61,889 bases of DNA from contig CAWKEY010000017.1 in assembly GCA_963848675.1 (NCBI GenBank), positions 1 to 61,889 of the forward strand, written 5' to 3'. Shown in pieces: positions 35,818-45,324 of the stretch (position 1 is its first letter; each line of letters begins with the position of its first letter). Below the pieces are notes generated by a model. That model saw nothing but the letters and a program-made list of their open reading frames with translations. It made no database searches and had not been told where the DNA came from. The DNA comes from CAWKEY01 sp963848675 (GTDB taxonomy: Bacteria; Pseudomonadota; Gammaproteobacteria; Methylococcales; Methylomonadaceae). A program made the position numbers and the translations under genes.

Positions 35818-37083
35818 GTGGCGATTACATCGAATTACAAAACGGACTACGATGAATGGCAATTGCGGGCAGAAGCCGAGCTGTTCCATTTACATTTCAC
35901 ACACTGGCGGATTGCCATTTTCGGCGCGATATCGCTGACCGCCGTGGTTGGTGGCATCTTTTTATATCTAACGCAAAACGTGGCACTGAAGTGGTGGCTC
36001 GCATTGCAAACCAGTGCGTATATGCTGCAAGCCGCATTCTGTCTTCGCTACGAACGCAAGCCACCGCAACCTTGTTCTAGGGAGTTTTCACAATGGATGT
36101 GGATTTGGACGCTTCTAACCACCTTGACCGGATTGATTTTTGGCGCACTTATTTTCTGGATTCCTCCGGATCAGCCCGGATTGTTGTTATCGGCGATCAT
36201 GGTCGGCGGCTCACTTGCGATTGGCGAAGCCTCCGCCGGTGGTCACAAAAAACTGGTTATTGCCGCCATTATTTCGCAAGTGCTCATGACTTCTATCGCA
36301 CTCGTGTTACACGCTAAATTGCCGCTGGGAGTGATCGTCTGCGTCCTGTTTGGAGTGGTTGTACTAAACTTTGGGCTCGAACTGAACAGTGCGATGCGTG
36401 AAGCCATTGTTCAGCGTCTGCACGCGCAACAATTGGCGGCGCAATTGGAGCAAGACCAGCAGCGTTTGCTGGAAGCACAGCATCAGCAATCGGTGCTGCT
36501 CGAACGGCAACGAGTGATGCAGGATATGCACGATGGCCTTGGTTCGGCTTTGTCGTCATCGCTGGTTCTACTCGAACAAGGAGAGGTGACCGTAGCGGAA
36601 GCAGCTGTTGTGATGCGCGAGTGCGTTGACGATTTGCGGCTTGTTGTGGATTCATTGGAACCCTCATCAAAAGATATTGCCACGCTGCTGGGTATGTTGC
36701 GCTATCGTTTGAGAAGTCGACTCGACGCAGCTGGTGTGCGCCTTCATTGGCAAATGGCGGACTTGCCCGCTTTGAATTGGCTCGACCCATCGCTGGCGTT
36801 GGATTTATTGCGCTTGACGCAGGAGGCAATCGCAAATGCATTGAAACACAGTGCCGCCACCGAACTAACGCTGACAGCACAGCAGAAGGATAATATGATA
36901 GAACTGGTTGTGAAGGATAACGGTTGCGGTTTCGATCTTAATACGGTCATTTTGGGTCGCGGGTTGCGGAGCCAGAAACGGCGAGCCGAACGGTTGGGAA
37001 GTGAATTAAAAGTTGACAGCAAACCGGGTTGCGGAACATTTCTTCGTTTACTGTTGCCCGTGAATCGAGCCCTAAAACCCTAG
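35818..37083 (+). CDS. Membrane sensor histidine kinase (HisKA_3 type)
   Basis: A 421-residue kinase from GTG 35818. About six hydrophobic spans fill residues 30-185 in hairpin pairs with almost no extracytoplasmic domain, so it probably senses membrane state or a small ligand. A coiled coil (195-230) leads to the dimerisation helix with phospho-accepting His238 (MQDMHDGLGSALSSSL). The HATPase domain shows the N box (EAIANALKHSAA), VVKDNGCGFD and GRGLRSQKRRAERLG. It lies 125 bp after its response regulator, with a hairpin-poor gap, so it may have its own promoter. Confidence 0.9.
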   Translation: MAITSNYKTDYDEWQLRAEAELFHLHFTHWRIAIFGAISLTAVVGGIFLYLTQNVALKWWLALQTSAYMLQAAFCLRYERKPPQPCSREFSQWMWIWTLLTTLTGLIFGALIFWIPPDQPGLLLSAIMVGGSLAIGEASAGGHKKLVIAAIISQVLMTSIALVLHAKLPLGVIVCVLFGVVVLNFGLELNSAMREAIVQRLHAQQLAAQLEQDQQRLLEAQHQQSVLLERQRVMQDMHDGLGSALSSSLVLLEQGEVTVAEAAVVMRECVDDLRLVVDSLEPSSKDIATLLGMLRYRLRSRLDAAGVRLHWQMADLPALNWLDPSLALDLLRLTQEAIANALKHSAATELTLTAQQKDNMIELVVKDNGCGFDLNTVILGRGLRSQKRRAERLGSELKVDSKPGCGTFLRLLLPVNRALKP

Positions 37084-37221
37084 CTTGTAAAGGGGGTAAA
37101 TGACTTGCAGTAAGAAATATGAACACCAATAAAATCCCAAGTTTGCGGTTGGCCGCTTATAACGCTATACCTGACATTTATTGTGTTACTTTTCAATTTC
37201 CTGGCTGGCAGGTATTGAGCT

Positions 37222-37833
37222 TTAACCCGCCATTACATTGAAATCTTGAGTGACAGAACTTGGCCGACTGGCGGAGACCACGAAAGGCTGCTTCTTAGAA
37301 GCGAAACCCCAAAAACGATACTTGGGTATGCGGCCGCTTTGGAGAAAGGTGTATGGCGGGTTTGGGTCGTTTACGAACCTTCGACATACCTTCACCTGTG
37401 GGCGCTTTAAACAAAATCCAGACTGGTTCGTATGCGCACAACCCTCCCACTTTGCGGGATCAGGCTTATTCTGTTTAAGCGCTTCAATCACTTCTGGCGC
37501 CAACGGCAGCAGTTCATCGATCCGGCTATTCTGCCAGGTCGGCAGCTTTTCCAGGGTGTTTTTCAGGCATGCTTCTGCATTTAAACCATTCAGCTTGGCC
37601 GTACCCAGCAAGGTTTGAATGGCAGCGGCACGGCGACCAGCACGCTCTGAGCCAACAAAGAGCCACTTCTTTTTACCTAAAGCAAGGGGACGAATGCAGT
37701 TATCAATCGGGTTGTTGTCTATCGGCAGGTGACCGGTGTCCGCGTAGCGGCTCAGCGACGGCCAACGTTTCAGGCTGTAATCCAAGGCTTTTGCCGAGCC
37801 GCCACCGTGGGCCGTCTGCGCACGGGTAGCCAA
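37222..37833 (-). pseudogene. IS66-family transposase, C-terminal remnant
   Basis: The region ALDYSLKRWPSLSRYADTGHLPIDNNPIDNCIRPLALGKKKWLFVGS with GRRAAAIQTLLGTAKLNGL is the conserved C-terminal end of IS66 TnpC, including the last catalytic acidic stretch IDNN. Everything upstream is missing, and the last 75 residues read into unrelated sequence. It is a deletion remnant. Confidence 0.85.
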
Positions 37834-37878
37834 TAACCTACCTACCCAATTTTGAGACGTCCAAATCCGAACTATATT

Positions 37879-38220
37879 TTAGCGTCTATTTCTATTATTA
37901 CGATTTGGATGGCTTCTGGTTACGGGCGGTGGCTCCGGTTCATCGTCTTCTTCATCATCGTCTTCATCTTCATAATAATAATCAGATAGAATTGATTGTG
38001 ATTCTGCCCAGGCATTCCCCCAGTTCTTTATCATTTCACCAAAAACAACAATAAGCACGGTTGTCAGAATGGCGGCGGGGACCAGGGCGTTGACCAACTC
38101 GATGGACGGCATGAAATAAATCATAAGGTGCACTATACCAAGACACAGGCCAACTGCTATCAGGGCGATTATGAATACAACCAGTAAAATAACAGCGATA
38201 AAAAAGATTACTTTAAACAT
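37879..38220 (-). CDS. Small two-span membrane protein with acidic, then basic tail
   Basis: About 113 residues. Two long hydrophobic helices (VIFFIAVILLVVFIIALIAVG and LVNALVPAAILTTVLIVVF) are followed by a run of Asp/Glu (DEDDDEEDDEPEP) and a basic end (NRNNRNRR). The ATG at 38220 directly starts the first helix. No family is recognised. It is divergent from the next small gene. Confidence 0.5.
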   Translation of the reverse strand: MFKVIFFIAVILLVVFIIALIAVGLCLGIVHLMIYFMPSIELVNALVPAAILTTVLIVVFGEMIKNWGNAWAESQSILSDYYYEDEDDDEEDDEPEPPPVTRSHPNRNNRNRR

Positions 38221-38329
38221 GAAGAGACTAGGCAAAATGATGTAAAAAATCAGATCAGTTTACCATTACCTGGCCTGAGTCGATTACCTAAACGGTAAGG
38301 AAATTATCACTAAGATGAATAATTGACCC

Positions 38330-38563
38330 ATGAGAATAGTACTTGATAATCGTGAGAAGCAACTCATTCATGAATATTGGTACGCGGCATCAAAAGACAT
38401 GCAAACTCAATTACTGAATATGCGAAGAAAAACCATAGACATTGCGTATGAGGAACTTCAGGATTTAGTTGGCTATTTGGCAGCAGAGTGTAACCATTGT
38501 AGAAGTAAAAAGTTGGCTGCCGAGCTTGATGAACTATGTGATCGATTAGAATGCGAACTTTAA
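38330..38563 (+). CDS. Small helical protein (77 aa)
   Basis: An all-helical soluble protein, MRIVLDNREKQLIHEYWYAA to LDELCDRLECEL, with one CNHC pair. It has plausible coding composition but no family I know. It is divergent from the small membrane gene across about 100 bp. Confidence 0.5.
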   Translation: MRIVLDNREKQLIHEYWYAASKDMQTQLLNMRRKTIDIAYEELQDLVGYLAAECNHCRSKKLAAELDELCDRLECEL

Positions 38564-38859
38564 CAGCTTATAGCCACGATAAACATCCAATTTAATCCAG
38601 TCATCTTGAACGCCGTTATTGGGGTTGTAAACCGGAACCCCAGAAAATTTTGTCACACTGAATAAACTTATTTTGCATATTCCACTACAAACCAGCAACC
38701 AGTTCCGATTCAAATCAGGCCATCGATTCTGATACGAATCCACCAGTAGTGAATGTCGGCTTGTGCGAGTGGCGAACTGGTGCTATTGGCCGAAACCCAG
38801 CATTCAAAATGTGGCTGGGGTTGTTGTGGAATCGATGGTGGATTTCACGGAATACGCAC

Positions 38860-39828
38860 CTATTTCCAGCCGCCGTCGCATTCATCCCAATAACGGCCTG
38901 TTGATTCTTCCTGGAGCGTCAGGTCGGTTACTTCGCAATTGCGGAAATCAGCCATTCTATGAATCTCATCCCGCATTTCGTCGATTTGTTCTTTCAGATC
39001 AGCATCGTCGACAAACTGAATCATAATCCGAGTTTCGCTATCGTCCAGTTTCTGCCCTTGGTAACTGGTTAAAAGCATCCATGTGATTTTCTCTCGTACT
39101 GCTTTTTTGCCGCGCGTAAATTTGCTGCCATTCTCAACATGAACCCAAAGAATGATGGCAACGGATTTTTTCAATTCGACTTCCGGAGCGGCACATTGTG
39201 TGCGTATTGCCCGTGACGTATATTTGATTGCGCTGCTTATCGTGCTGCGGCTGCATCCGATGGTTTTCTGTACAACGTTCCAGGAACTACCGCTTGCCAG
39301 TAATCGGTTAATTGCGTTGTAACGGTCATGATCAATTTTTCGTCCACGATATTTTCCGGCTGCTTGCGCCTTTTCAATACCTTGTTTTTGCCGTTCTCGG
39401 CGCTGTTCATAGTCACGCCTGGCAATAGCGGCCAATATATCCAAAAGCATGTCATTGATGGCTCCAAACATACGGGCATCAAACTCGTTTTGTATCGGCG
39501 ATAGATGCTGCCAAGTGGTTGGCACATTCACCGCTACAACACGAACCTCTCGTTCACGGATAATGCCTTTTAAATTTTCCCATTCGGTGCTGGCCAAGCG
39601 TGAAAGCCGGTCAATGTCCTCCACAAGCAAGATATCGCTTGGCCGACTATCTGCCAATAGCCGGAATAACTCCGGACGCTTTAAATGAGCGCCGGATTCG
39701 TTTTCAGCATAATAATTACAAATGACCACACCGTGTTCGTGCGCAAAGCGATCCAGAGAACCGCATGCACGTTGGGCGTCTTGCTCATTGGTAGAGGCTC
39801 GAAGATAAGCGCGGATAAAATGGGCCAT
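38860..39828 (-). CDS. Serine recombinase with an extra C-terminal domain
   Basis: A 322-residue fusion. Residues 1-150 are a serine recombinase catalytic domain (AYLRASTNEQDAQ with the nucleophile Ser, ILLVEDIDRLSRLA, RRDYEQRRERQKQGIEKAQAAGKYRGRK). Residues 150-205 are a helix-turn-helix. The last 110 (KSVAIILWVHVENGSKFTRGKKAVREKI then RIMIQFVDDADLKEQIDEM) are a separate alpha/beta domain that I have only a vague memory of as a free-standing hypothetical protein. The role of the added domain is unknown. Inverted repeats lie upstream. Confidence 0.78.
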   Translation of the reverse strand: MAHFIRAYLRASTNEQDAQRACGSLDRFAHEHGVVICNYYAENESGAHLKRPELFRLLADSRPSDILLVEDIDRLSRLASTEWENLKGIIREREVRVVAVNVPTTWQHLSPIQNEFDARMFGAINDMLLDILAAIARRDYEQRRERQKQGIEKAQAAGKYRGRKIDHDRYNAINRLLASGSSWNVVQKTIGCSRSTISSAIKYTSRAIRTQCAAPEVELKKSVAIILWVHVENGSKFTRGKKAVREKITWMLLTSYQGQKLDDSETRIMIQFVDDADLKEQIDEMRDEIHRMADFRNCEVTDLTLQEESTGRYWDECDGGWK

Positions 39829-39901
39829 TGGTACTATTAAGGTTATTTAACCGAACCAGTCTGATTAGAGTTATGCTTTTATCTTATATAGTACCATTTA
39901 T

Positions 39902-39939
39902 CACCAGTTCGATAAAGGGTTACCTTATTCGAACTGGTG
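39902..39939. repeat. 11-bp inverted repeat between recombinase and antitoxin
   Basis: CACCAGTTCGA and TCGAACTGGTG are separated by 16 bases containing near-symmetric ATAAAGG/CCTTAT. It lies 73 bp upstream of the recombinase start and 60 bp before the antitoxin, so it may be the recombinase site or the TA operator. Confidence 0.6.
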
Positions 39940-39998
39940 CGGGGTATTGGGTTGTGATAAACTAAATCAAGTAAACTAAGTCTAATCAGGGTGTTATT

Positions 39999-40244
39999 AT
40001 GCAGACATACAACATTCACGATGCTAAAACCCAGCTATCCCGGCTGGTGGAGCAAGCTGCCAAGGGTGAGCCGTTCGTCATCGCCAAAGCCGGCAAGCCG
40101 ATGGTCAAAGTGATTGCGCTTAATGCGCCAGAGCCTTCTCAGATCAAGCGGTTCGGTTTTATGGCCGGACAAATCCTTGTACCGGATGATTTCGACCGGA
40201 TGGGTGAAAAGGAAATCGTGAAGATATTTGAGGATGGCGCATGA
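39999..40244 (+). CDS. Phd/YefM-family antitoxin
   Basis: An 81-residue antitoxin, MQTYNIHDAKTQLSRLVEQAAKGEPFVIAKAGKPMVKVI, the exact Phd/YefM start where the N-terminal half dimerises and binds DNA. The C-terminal half (FGFMAGQILVPDDFDRMGEKE) neutralises the toxin. It overlaps vapC by 4 bp (ATGA). Confidence 0.92.
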   Translation: MQTYNIHDAKTQLSRLVEQAAKGEPFVIAKAGKPMVKVIALNAPEPSQIKRFGFMAGQILVPDDFDRMGEKEIVKIFEDGA

Positions 40245-40627
40245 AGCTGCTGCTGGACACCCATCTGCTATTGTGGGCGGCGGAAGGTTTTGAGTATTTG
40301 CCACCGGCTGCCCAAACGCTGATGAGCGATCATGAAAACGAACTGTTCTTCAGCGTCGCTAGTCTGTGGGAAATCGTTATCAAATGCGGCTTAGGCCGTG
40401 AAGATTTCAAGGTCGATCCACGCATACTTCGACGCGGTTTGCTGGACAACGGCTACAGCGAACTGCCGATCCTCAGTGAGCATGTGGTAGCTATCGGAGC
40501 CTTGCCTCCGATCCATAAAGATCCCTTTGACCGCCTACTTGTTGCCCAGGCCATTGTCGAAGGTATCACACTGCTGACAGCCGATGCTCATGTGGCTGAA
40601 TATCCCGGTCCGGTGCAACACGTCTAA
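40241..40627 (+). CDS. vapC: VapC-type PIN-domain toxin
   Basis: A 128-residue PIN ribonuclease of the group paired with Phd antitoxins: Asp6 (LLLDTHLLLWAAEG), SVASLWEIVIKCGLG with the conserved Glu, HKDPFDRLLVAQA with the two late Asp residues and LLTADAHVAEY. It would act on tRNA or rRNA when released. Translationally coupled to the antitoxin. Confidence 0.92.
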   Translation: MKLLLDTHLLLWAAEGFEYLPPAAQTLMSDHENELFFSVASLWEIVIKCGLGREDFKVDPRILRRGLLDNGYSELPILSEHVVAIGALPPIHKDPFDRLLVAQAIVEGITLLTADAHVAEYPGPVQHV

Positions 40628-40900
40628 CGAATAACAGCAAAAAATAAGCAGCTGACAGTACTATGGGTTATTCTGCATAAAGGTACGTAACACCCCACAG
40701 GTTTTTCCTTAAGCATATGATTATACAATGATTTCATTGGTTTGTTGGCTCCCATAAACAGGAGTTATTTTAAGCCTCAAATTTGGAGGGAATGAAAAAT
40801 GATATAAATCCTTATTATCAATTCAATAACGAAATTCCTATGGTTCGTTTTGTTCCTTTATGCAATATGTCTGGGCCGCATGGCTCGGCCGCAATCATGA
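40628..40900. other. Intergenic region with a short truncated-looking ORF start
   Basis: GGAGGG precedes an ATG at 40792 that opens MKNDINPYYQFNNEIPMVRF, but the frame soon runs antisense through the WD40 gene. It may be the 5' remnant of a lost gene. Nothing else is supported. Confidence 0.3.
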
Positions 40901-41990
40901 TCAAGAGCTCTCCTTGGATGATGCTTTGTAGTATGCCTGCCACAACCTTACTACGCCGCCACAACACGCTGAGGCGATCGTTCTGCCATCTGGCGAAAAA
41001 GCAATCGAGTTCACTTGTGTAATGTGGCCTGCTATTCTGCGCAGGAGCGTAGCATTATCGAGCCGCCAAAGGTGAACTCCACCTAACGTGCCAGAGACAA
41101 GCAACGTCCGATCCGGTGAGAAAGCGAGACAGTTAACGTCTTCAAAATTCCTCCAGTTCATTAAAAGCACCCCATCAGCAACCCGCCAGACTAAAATATC
41201 ATTGTCGTAAGAACTTACGGCCAAGAGTTTATTGTCATTGGAAAATGCTTCTGCCTTGATTCTTCTCCATTCGCCTTTAAGTGTACAAAGCAATACACCG
41301 TCCGAAACACGCCAGAGATGTATGCTGTCCATGTCTTTTGATGAAGTTGCGAGAATCGAACCATCAGGAGAAAACCTCATCCTATGATCCGGCATTGACG
41401 GTGTCTCCAGAGTCCGCAAATACGACCCATCCGCAACACGCCATAAAAACACGCGCCCGCCCTTATTGCTGGAACTACAAGCGGCAACTAAGCTACCGTC
41501 GGGCGCGAATGCCACTTCCTGTAACGTTCCATTTTGCTGATCTTTGGATGTTGTCAGTGCCTGCAGAATTTGCCATCCACTCTTGGGAATCGTGAGTGTT
41601 CGCAGCAGTGCCCAGTCTGATAGACGCCATAAGCGAACAGAATTGTCATGTACGTCGGCGCCAAGTGACATCTCGTCATCCCCAACGACAGACTTGAAGT
41701 AATTTAGCTCAACCTGCGATTGCAGTCCTGGTACTGCTGTTCCCCCATTAGTATGCCATCCTCGCACGATGTGGTCTCTAAAAAACAGTTTACCAGCTGA
41801 CGTAAAGTCAAGTTCCTGTGCGCTGCAGTTATAAGCGTCATTAAGACTGTAAAGCAGTTTCAGGTCCGCGACCCGCCATAGTTGGATACGGTCTGCCGTC
41901 GCCACTGCGAGCGCCGTACTATCAGCCGAGAAGGCTAAAGCAGTCAAAGAGTTGTACTTGTACCTGGAACCCAAATCTATTGTGCCTAAG
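40901..41990 (-). pseudogene. TIR-WD40 protein 2, C-terminal WD40 part
   Basis: About 360 residues of WD40 propeller (LTALAFSADSTALAVATADR, LQEVAFAPDGSLVAACSSSN, VNSIAFSPDGRTIASACCGG) with the recurring blade end LWRVADG. The gene's front half lies at 46472-47458, beyond a 4.5-kb transposon. Unlike locus 1, simple removal of the transposon does not restore one frame, and a blade segment seems to be missing, so sequence was lost or rearranged. The fragment cannot be translated from its own start. Confidence 0.8.
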
Positions 41991-42300
41991 TGTAACGGCT
42001 TGCAATTGAAAACAGTCGGGCTCGCAATCAACGCAATTTTCGGCTCAAATTAACTGCGACTGATGGGGCACTTGGGCTCACATTATCTGCGAATGAGCTT
42101 GCAATCAACGGCTTCGGCTTGCAATCCAGCATCACGGGCTCACATTAATTGCGACTGAATGTTTATATCGGTAAGCCTGCCCGTAACATTTTGTCGCGCA
42201 GGGTCTAATTTTTCAGCTCAAATTAAATGCTAATGAGCTTGTATTTATCCGCACCGTCTTCCATTCCATTCACTCCGGCTCAAATTATCTGCAGTTACTT
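41991..42300 (+). repeat. Left-end array of transposase-site repeats
   Basis: After the terminal TGTAACGGCT the motif GGCTCAAATTAACTGCGACT and variants (GGGCTCACATTATCTGCGAA, GGGCTCACATTAATTGCGAC, AGCTCAAATTAAATGCTAAT, GGCTCAAATTATCTGCAGTT) recur at about 42045, 42078, 42138, 42228 and 42280, mixed with GCTTGCAATC units. Arrays like this are typical of Tn7/Tn5053-class ends. Confidence 0.75.
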
Positions 42301-42396
42301 CTGAGGTTGATCTAACTAACGGCGACACTTTTTAATTTATTGGCAGCCACTGTCCTTAATGCTTGATTTATGTATCTAGTCGGATACAATAAGACC

Positions 42397-42696
42397 ATGA
42401 ATTACACCATCCAGCAAACTGAAACTTTCGCTAAGTGGCATGAAGCATTGCGCGACTTGCGAGCTAGAACCGCCATTGCAAGACGTATTGATCGGGCAGA
42501 ATATGGCAATCTGGGTGATGTGAAACCAGTTGGCGGCAATGTGTCTGAAATGCGTATCGATGTCGGCGCTGGGTATCGTGTTTACTTTACGAGCCGTAGA
42601 GGCATCGTTTTAATACTGCTGGCTGGTGGCGACAAATCTACCCAGGGTGCCGATATTAAACGGGCGATTAAACTGTCTCAGGAGGTTGAAATATGA
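42397..42696 (+). CDS. RelE/HigB-like addiction toxin inside the TniAB transposon
   Basis: A 99-residue toxin, TIQQTETFAKWHEALRDLRARTAIARRIDRAEYGNLGDVKPVGGNVSEM with MRIDVGAGYRVYFTSRRGIVLILLAGGDK. This is the addiction-module killer (Gp49/HigB-like) pattern, like the toxin at 14.5 kb but from another lineage. Its stop overlaps the antitoxin ATG (ATGA). Confidence 0.9.
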   Translation: MNYTIQQTETFAKWHEALRDLRARTAIARRIDRAEYGNLGDVKPVGGNVSEMRIDVGAGYRVYFTSRRGIVLILLAGGDKSTQGADIKRAIKLSQEVEI

Positions 42697-42977
42697 AAGA
42701 AAAGCTACTGCCATTTGATATGGTTAACATGCTCGATAGTGACCAAGCCATGAGTGAATACCTTTCTCAAGTACTAGAGGATGGCGACAGTGACGAGCTT
42801 ATTCGTGCCTTGGGCTATATCGCCAAGGCCAAGGGCATAGCCATGATTGCCAATGAATCCGGGCTTGGCCGTGAAAGCCTGTACAAGGCACTGGCACCTG
42901 GCGCAAAGCCGCGCTTCGATACGGTGCTGAAGGTGGTGCGGGCGCTGGGGATTAAACTACATGCCGAACCGGTCTGA
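42693..42977 (+). CDS. Addiction-module antidote protein (HigA-like)
   Basis: A 94-residue helix-turn-helix antitoxin: LPFDMVNMLDSDQAMSEYLSQVLEDGDSDELIRALGYIAKAKG then MIANESGLGRESLYKALAPGAKPRFDTVLKVVRALG. The second part is a Cro-like domain whose helix 3 carries RESLYKAL. It is typical of the antidote family paired with this toxin type and should repress the pair. Confidence 0.92.
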   Translation: MKEKLLPFDMVNMLDSDQAMSEYLSQVLEDGDSDELIRALGYIAKAKGIAMIANESGLGRESLYKALAPGAKPRFDTVLKVVRALGIKLHAEPV

Positions 42978-43124
42978 TCGGTTCTTGATCCGGTTGTGTT
43001 TTATTGAGGTATACCCCAATGAATCATTTTATTGAGGCACTTTATTTGTCTCAATAGGGTTGTTTTGCTAATTTTGATATGGTACTGTCTGAGGTTCTAA
43101 AGGCTAATGAGACACTATTGATTT
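42978..43124. promoter_or_regulatory. Spacer before the resolvase, candidate res site
   Basis: It contains TGTCTCAATAG and, 55 bp later in the opposite sense, CTAATGAGACA, plus TTATTGAGG twice. Inverted copies at this spacing just upstream of a serine resolvase gene suggest a resolution site that also holds its promoter. Confidence 0.45.
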
Positions 43125-43685
43125 ATGGCACTCTACGGATATGCTCGCGTTTCCACTAACGATCAAGATTTTACTCTGCAAGAACAAGCATTACGCGCTG
43201 CTGGCTGTGAAGTCATCAGGGCAGAGAAAGTAACCGGTACAAGCCGGACTGATCGGACTGAACTTCAGGTGCTACTGGATTTCCTGCGGCGTGGCGACAC
43301 GCTTGTTGTTACTCGAATCGACCGTCTTGCGCGTAGCATAAAAGATCTTCAAGACATCGTATACGCGCTGAAAGAACAGGGCGTCACACTAAAGGCGATA
43401 GAGCAACCTATCGACACGCGCAGTGCGGCGGGTAAAGCTTTCCTGGACATGCTGGGCGTTTTTGCCGAATTTGAAACAAACCTTAGACGTGAACGCCAGC
43501 TTGAAGGCATTGCTGCCGCAAAATCACGTGGCGTCTATCTTGGGCGCAAGCCATCGGTCGATACCGCAGAAATTCTGCGTCTTCGTCTCGAAGATAAGCT
43601 GGGTGCAACGGAAATTGCGCGGCGGCTTGGTGTCGGTCGAGCTACAGTGTATCGCGCACTGGCCAACAGTGAAAAACAAGCATAA
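43125..43685 (+). CDS. Serine resolvase of the TniAB transposon
   Basis: A 186-residue resolvase: YGYARVSTNDQDF (nucleophile Ser), TRIDRLARSIKDLQDI, FAEFETNLRRERQLEGIAAAKSRG and a C-terminal helix-turn-helix (LGATEIARRLGVGRATVYRAL). It resolves cointegrates of the transposon. The transposase GTG lies within its last codons. Confidence 0.93.
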   Translation: MALYGYARVSTNDQDFTLQEQALRAAGCEVIRAEKVTGTSRTDRTELQVLLDFLRRGDTLVVTRIDRLARSIKDLQDIVYALKEQGVTLKAIEQPIDTRSAAGKAFLDMLGVFAEFETNLRRERQLEGIAAAKSRGVYLGRKPSVDTAEILRLRLEDKLGATEIARRLGVGRATVYRALANSEKQA

Positions 43686-45324
43686 GGTCATTCCCGTTGA
43701 TTCACTACTGCAATTGCGGCAGCGGCTTGATCGCTTGCCGCCGAAAAGTTCGGAACGAGCTACCCAGGTTGCGGCGGTAGCCGGACTATACGGTGTCTCT
43801 ATAACAACCGTCTATCGAGCCCTACATGCTTTCCGAAAACCGCATGCCGCCCATCGTGCCGACCATGGCAAGCCTCGGCTATTGCCGCAAGCTGAATTGG
43901 AGCGCTACTGTGAGTTGATTGCGGCGCTAAAGTTGCGCACCACCAACAAGCAAGGGCGTCACCTGTCTACCAAGCGGGCCATTCAACTCATGGAAGACTA
44001 CGGCGTGGAAACCGCACAAGGCTTAGTCAAAGTACCCAAGGGGCTATTGCGCCGCCCGACTGTCAACCGCTACCTGTCTTTATTGCGACTGGATCAACCT
44101 CGACTGTTACGCGAACCGCCCGCCGTTCGATTCCAGGCCGAGCAAAGCAACGACTGCTGGCAATTTGATATGTCGCCATCCGATCTCAAACACATCGACA
44201 AACCTGAATGGATCGATCCATCCAAGGGACAACCGACCTTGATGTTGTTTAGTGTAGTGGATGATCGTAGTGGTGTGTGCTATCAGGAATACCGGTGCGT
44301 GTATGGCGAAGATGCAGAGTCTGCACTACGCTTTCTTTTCAATGCGATGGCAGCCAAAGCTGATACCAGCTTCCCGTTTCAGGGGCGACCCAAGATGATC
44401 TATCTGGACAATGGGCCGGTAGCCAAAAGCATGGTGTTCCAGAACGTGATGCAGGCACTCGGCATTGAATGGCAAACCCACATGCCGGCTGGCAAGGATG
44501 GAACCCGTACAACGGCCCGCTCAAAAGGTAAGGTCGAACGCCCATTCCGAACAGTTAAAGAGACGCATGAAACGTTATACCATTTCCACAAGCCGGAAAC
44601 CGAACAGCAGGCCAATGAGTGGCTAATGCGCTACCTCCTGAGTTACAACGATCAGTATCACCGTTCCGAGAAACATTCCCGCTTGACGGATTGGCTGACT
44701 CACTTGCCAGTAGAAGGCTTGCGCGATATGTGTACCTGGGAGCAGTTCTGCCAATTTGCGCGTGAACCTGAATCGCGTAAAGTGGGCGTTGATGCGCGGA
44801 TTACTGTTAGCGGCACTGTTTATGAAGTAGAACCCGACATGGCCGGAGAATTCGTAGTTTTACTGTGGGGGTTATTCGACGACCAAATGTATGTTGAGTT
44901 TGACGGCGAAAAGTTTGGACCTTACTACCCAATATCTGGCCCAATCCCACTGCATCGGTACCGCGCATTCAAGCGCGGCAAAGTCGGAGAACGTGCAGAT
45001 CGAATCCGGGCATTGGCTGATCAGCTTGGCCTACCGATTTCAGCGCTGTCTGGCGACGATGTGCGCTTGGTACCACCTGCGGTGGCTGTGGATATACCTA
45101 AACAGCCCTTTGATGCCCAGATACTGGAATATCAGTTTCCCAATACTATTGCCGCCAAGTTGGCCATTGCTGACGACCTAGCCAAACCGTTAGCAAAACT
45201 TTCGGCATCTGACCGCGCTTTCATCGACCAGATTCTGGCCGATACCCTGACACGTAGCGTTGTGCTGTCACGGGTGCGTAGCTACTTCCGTGACCCAAAA
45301 AGAGGAGAAGAACATGCGAGTTGA
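43669..45324 (+). CDS. TniA/TnsB-like DDE transposase
   Basis: A 551-residue integrase-fold transposase. I take GTG 43669, overlapping the resolvase end by 17 bp. An N-terminal helix-turn-helix (VAGLYGVSITTVYRALHAF) and a second DNA-binding segment precede the DDE core: Asp in CWQFDMSPSD, Asp in KMIYLDNGPVAKS and Glu in SKGKVERPFRTVKE. A Mu-C-like beta domain follows (VEPDMAGEFVVLLWGLF). It resembles TniA and Mu-type transposases that need an ATPase partner, which is the next gene. It is intact. Confidence 0.85.
   Translation: MKNKHKVIPVDSLLQLRQRLDRLPPKSSERATQVAAVAGLYGVSITTVYRALHAFRKPHAAHRADHGKPRLLPQAELERYCELIAALKLRTTNKQGRHLSTKRAIQLMEDYGVETAQGLVKVPKGLLRRPTVNRYLSLLRLDQPRLLREPPAVRFQAEQSNDCWQFDMSPSDLKHIDKPEWIDPSKGQPTLMLFSVVDDRSGVCYQEYRCVYGEDAESALRFLFNAMAAKADTSFPFQGRPKMIYLDNGPVAKSMVFQNVMQALGIEWQTHMPAGKDGTRTTARSKGKVERPFRTVKETHETLYHFHKPETEQQANEWLMRYLLSYNDQYHRSEKHSRLTDWLTHLPVEGLRDMCTWEQFCQFAREPESRKVGVDARITVSGTVYEVEPDMAGEFVVLLWGLFDDQMYVEFDGEKFGPYYPISGPIPLHRYRAFKRGKVGERADRIRALADQLGLPISALSGDDVRLVPPAVAVDIPKQPFDAQILEYQFPNTIAAKLAIADDLAKPLAKLSASDRAFIDQILADTLTRSVVLSRVRSYFRDPKRGEEHAS

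Noticed and set aside
36314..36880. 188-aa frame opposite the histidine kinase
   Set aside because: Antisense shadow in a GC-biased coding region.
43423..43668. N-terminal extension of the TniA-like protein
   Set aside because: It overlaps the resolvase in another frame and has no transposase-like content before 43669.
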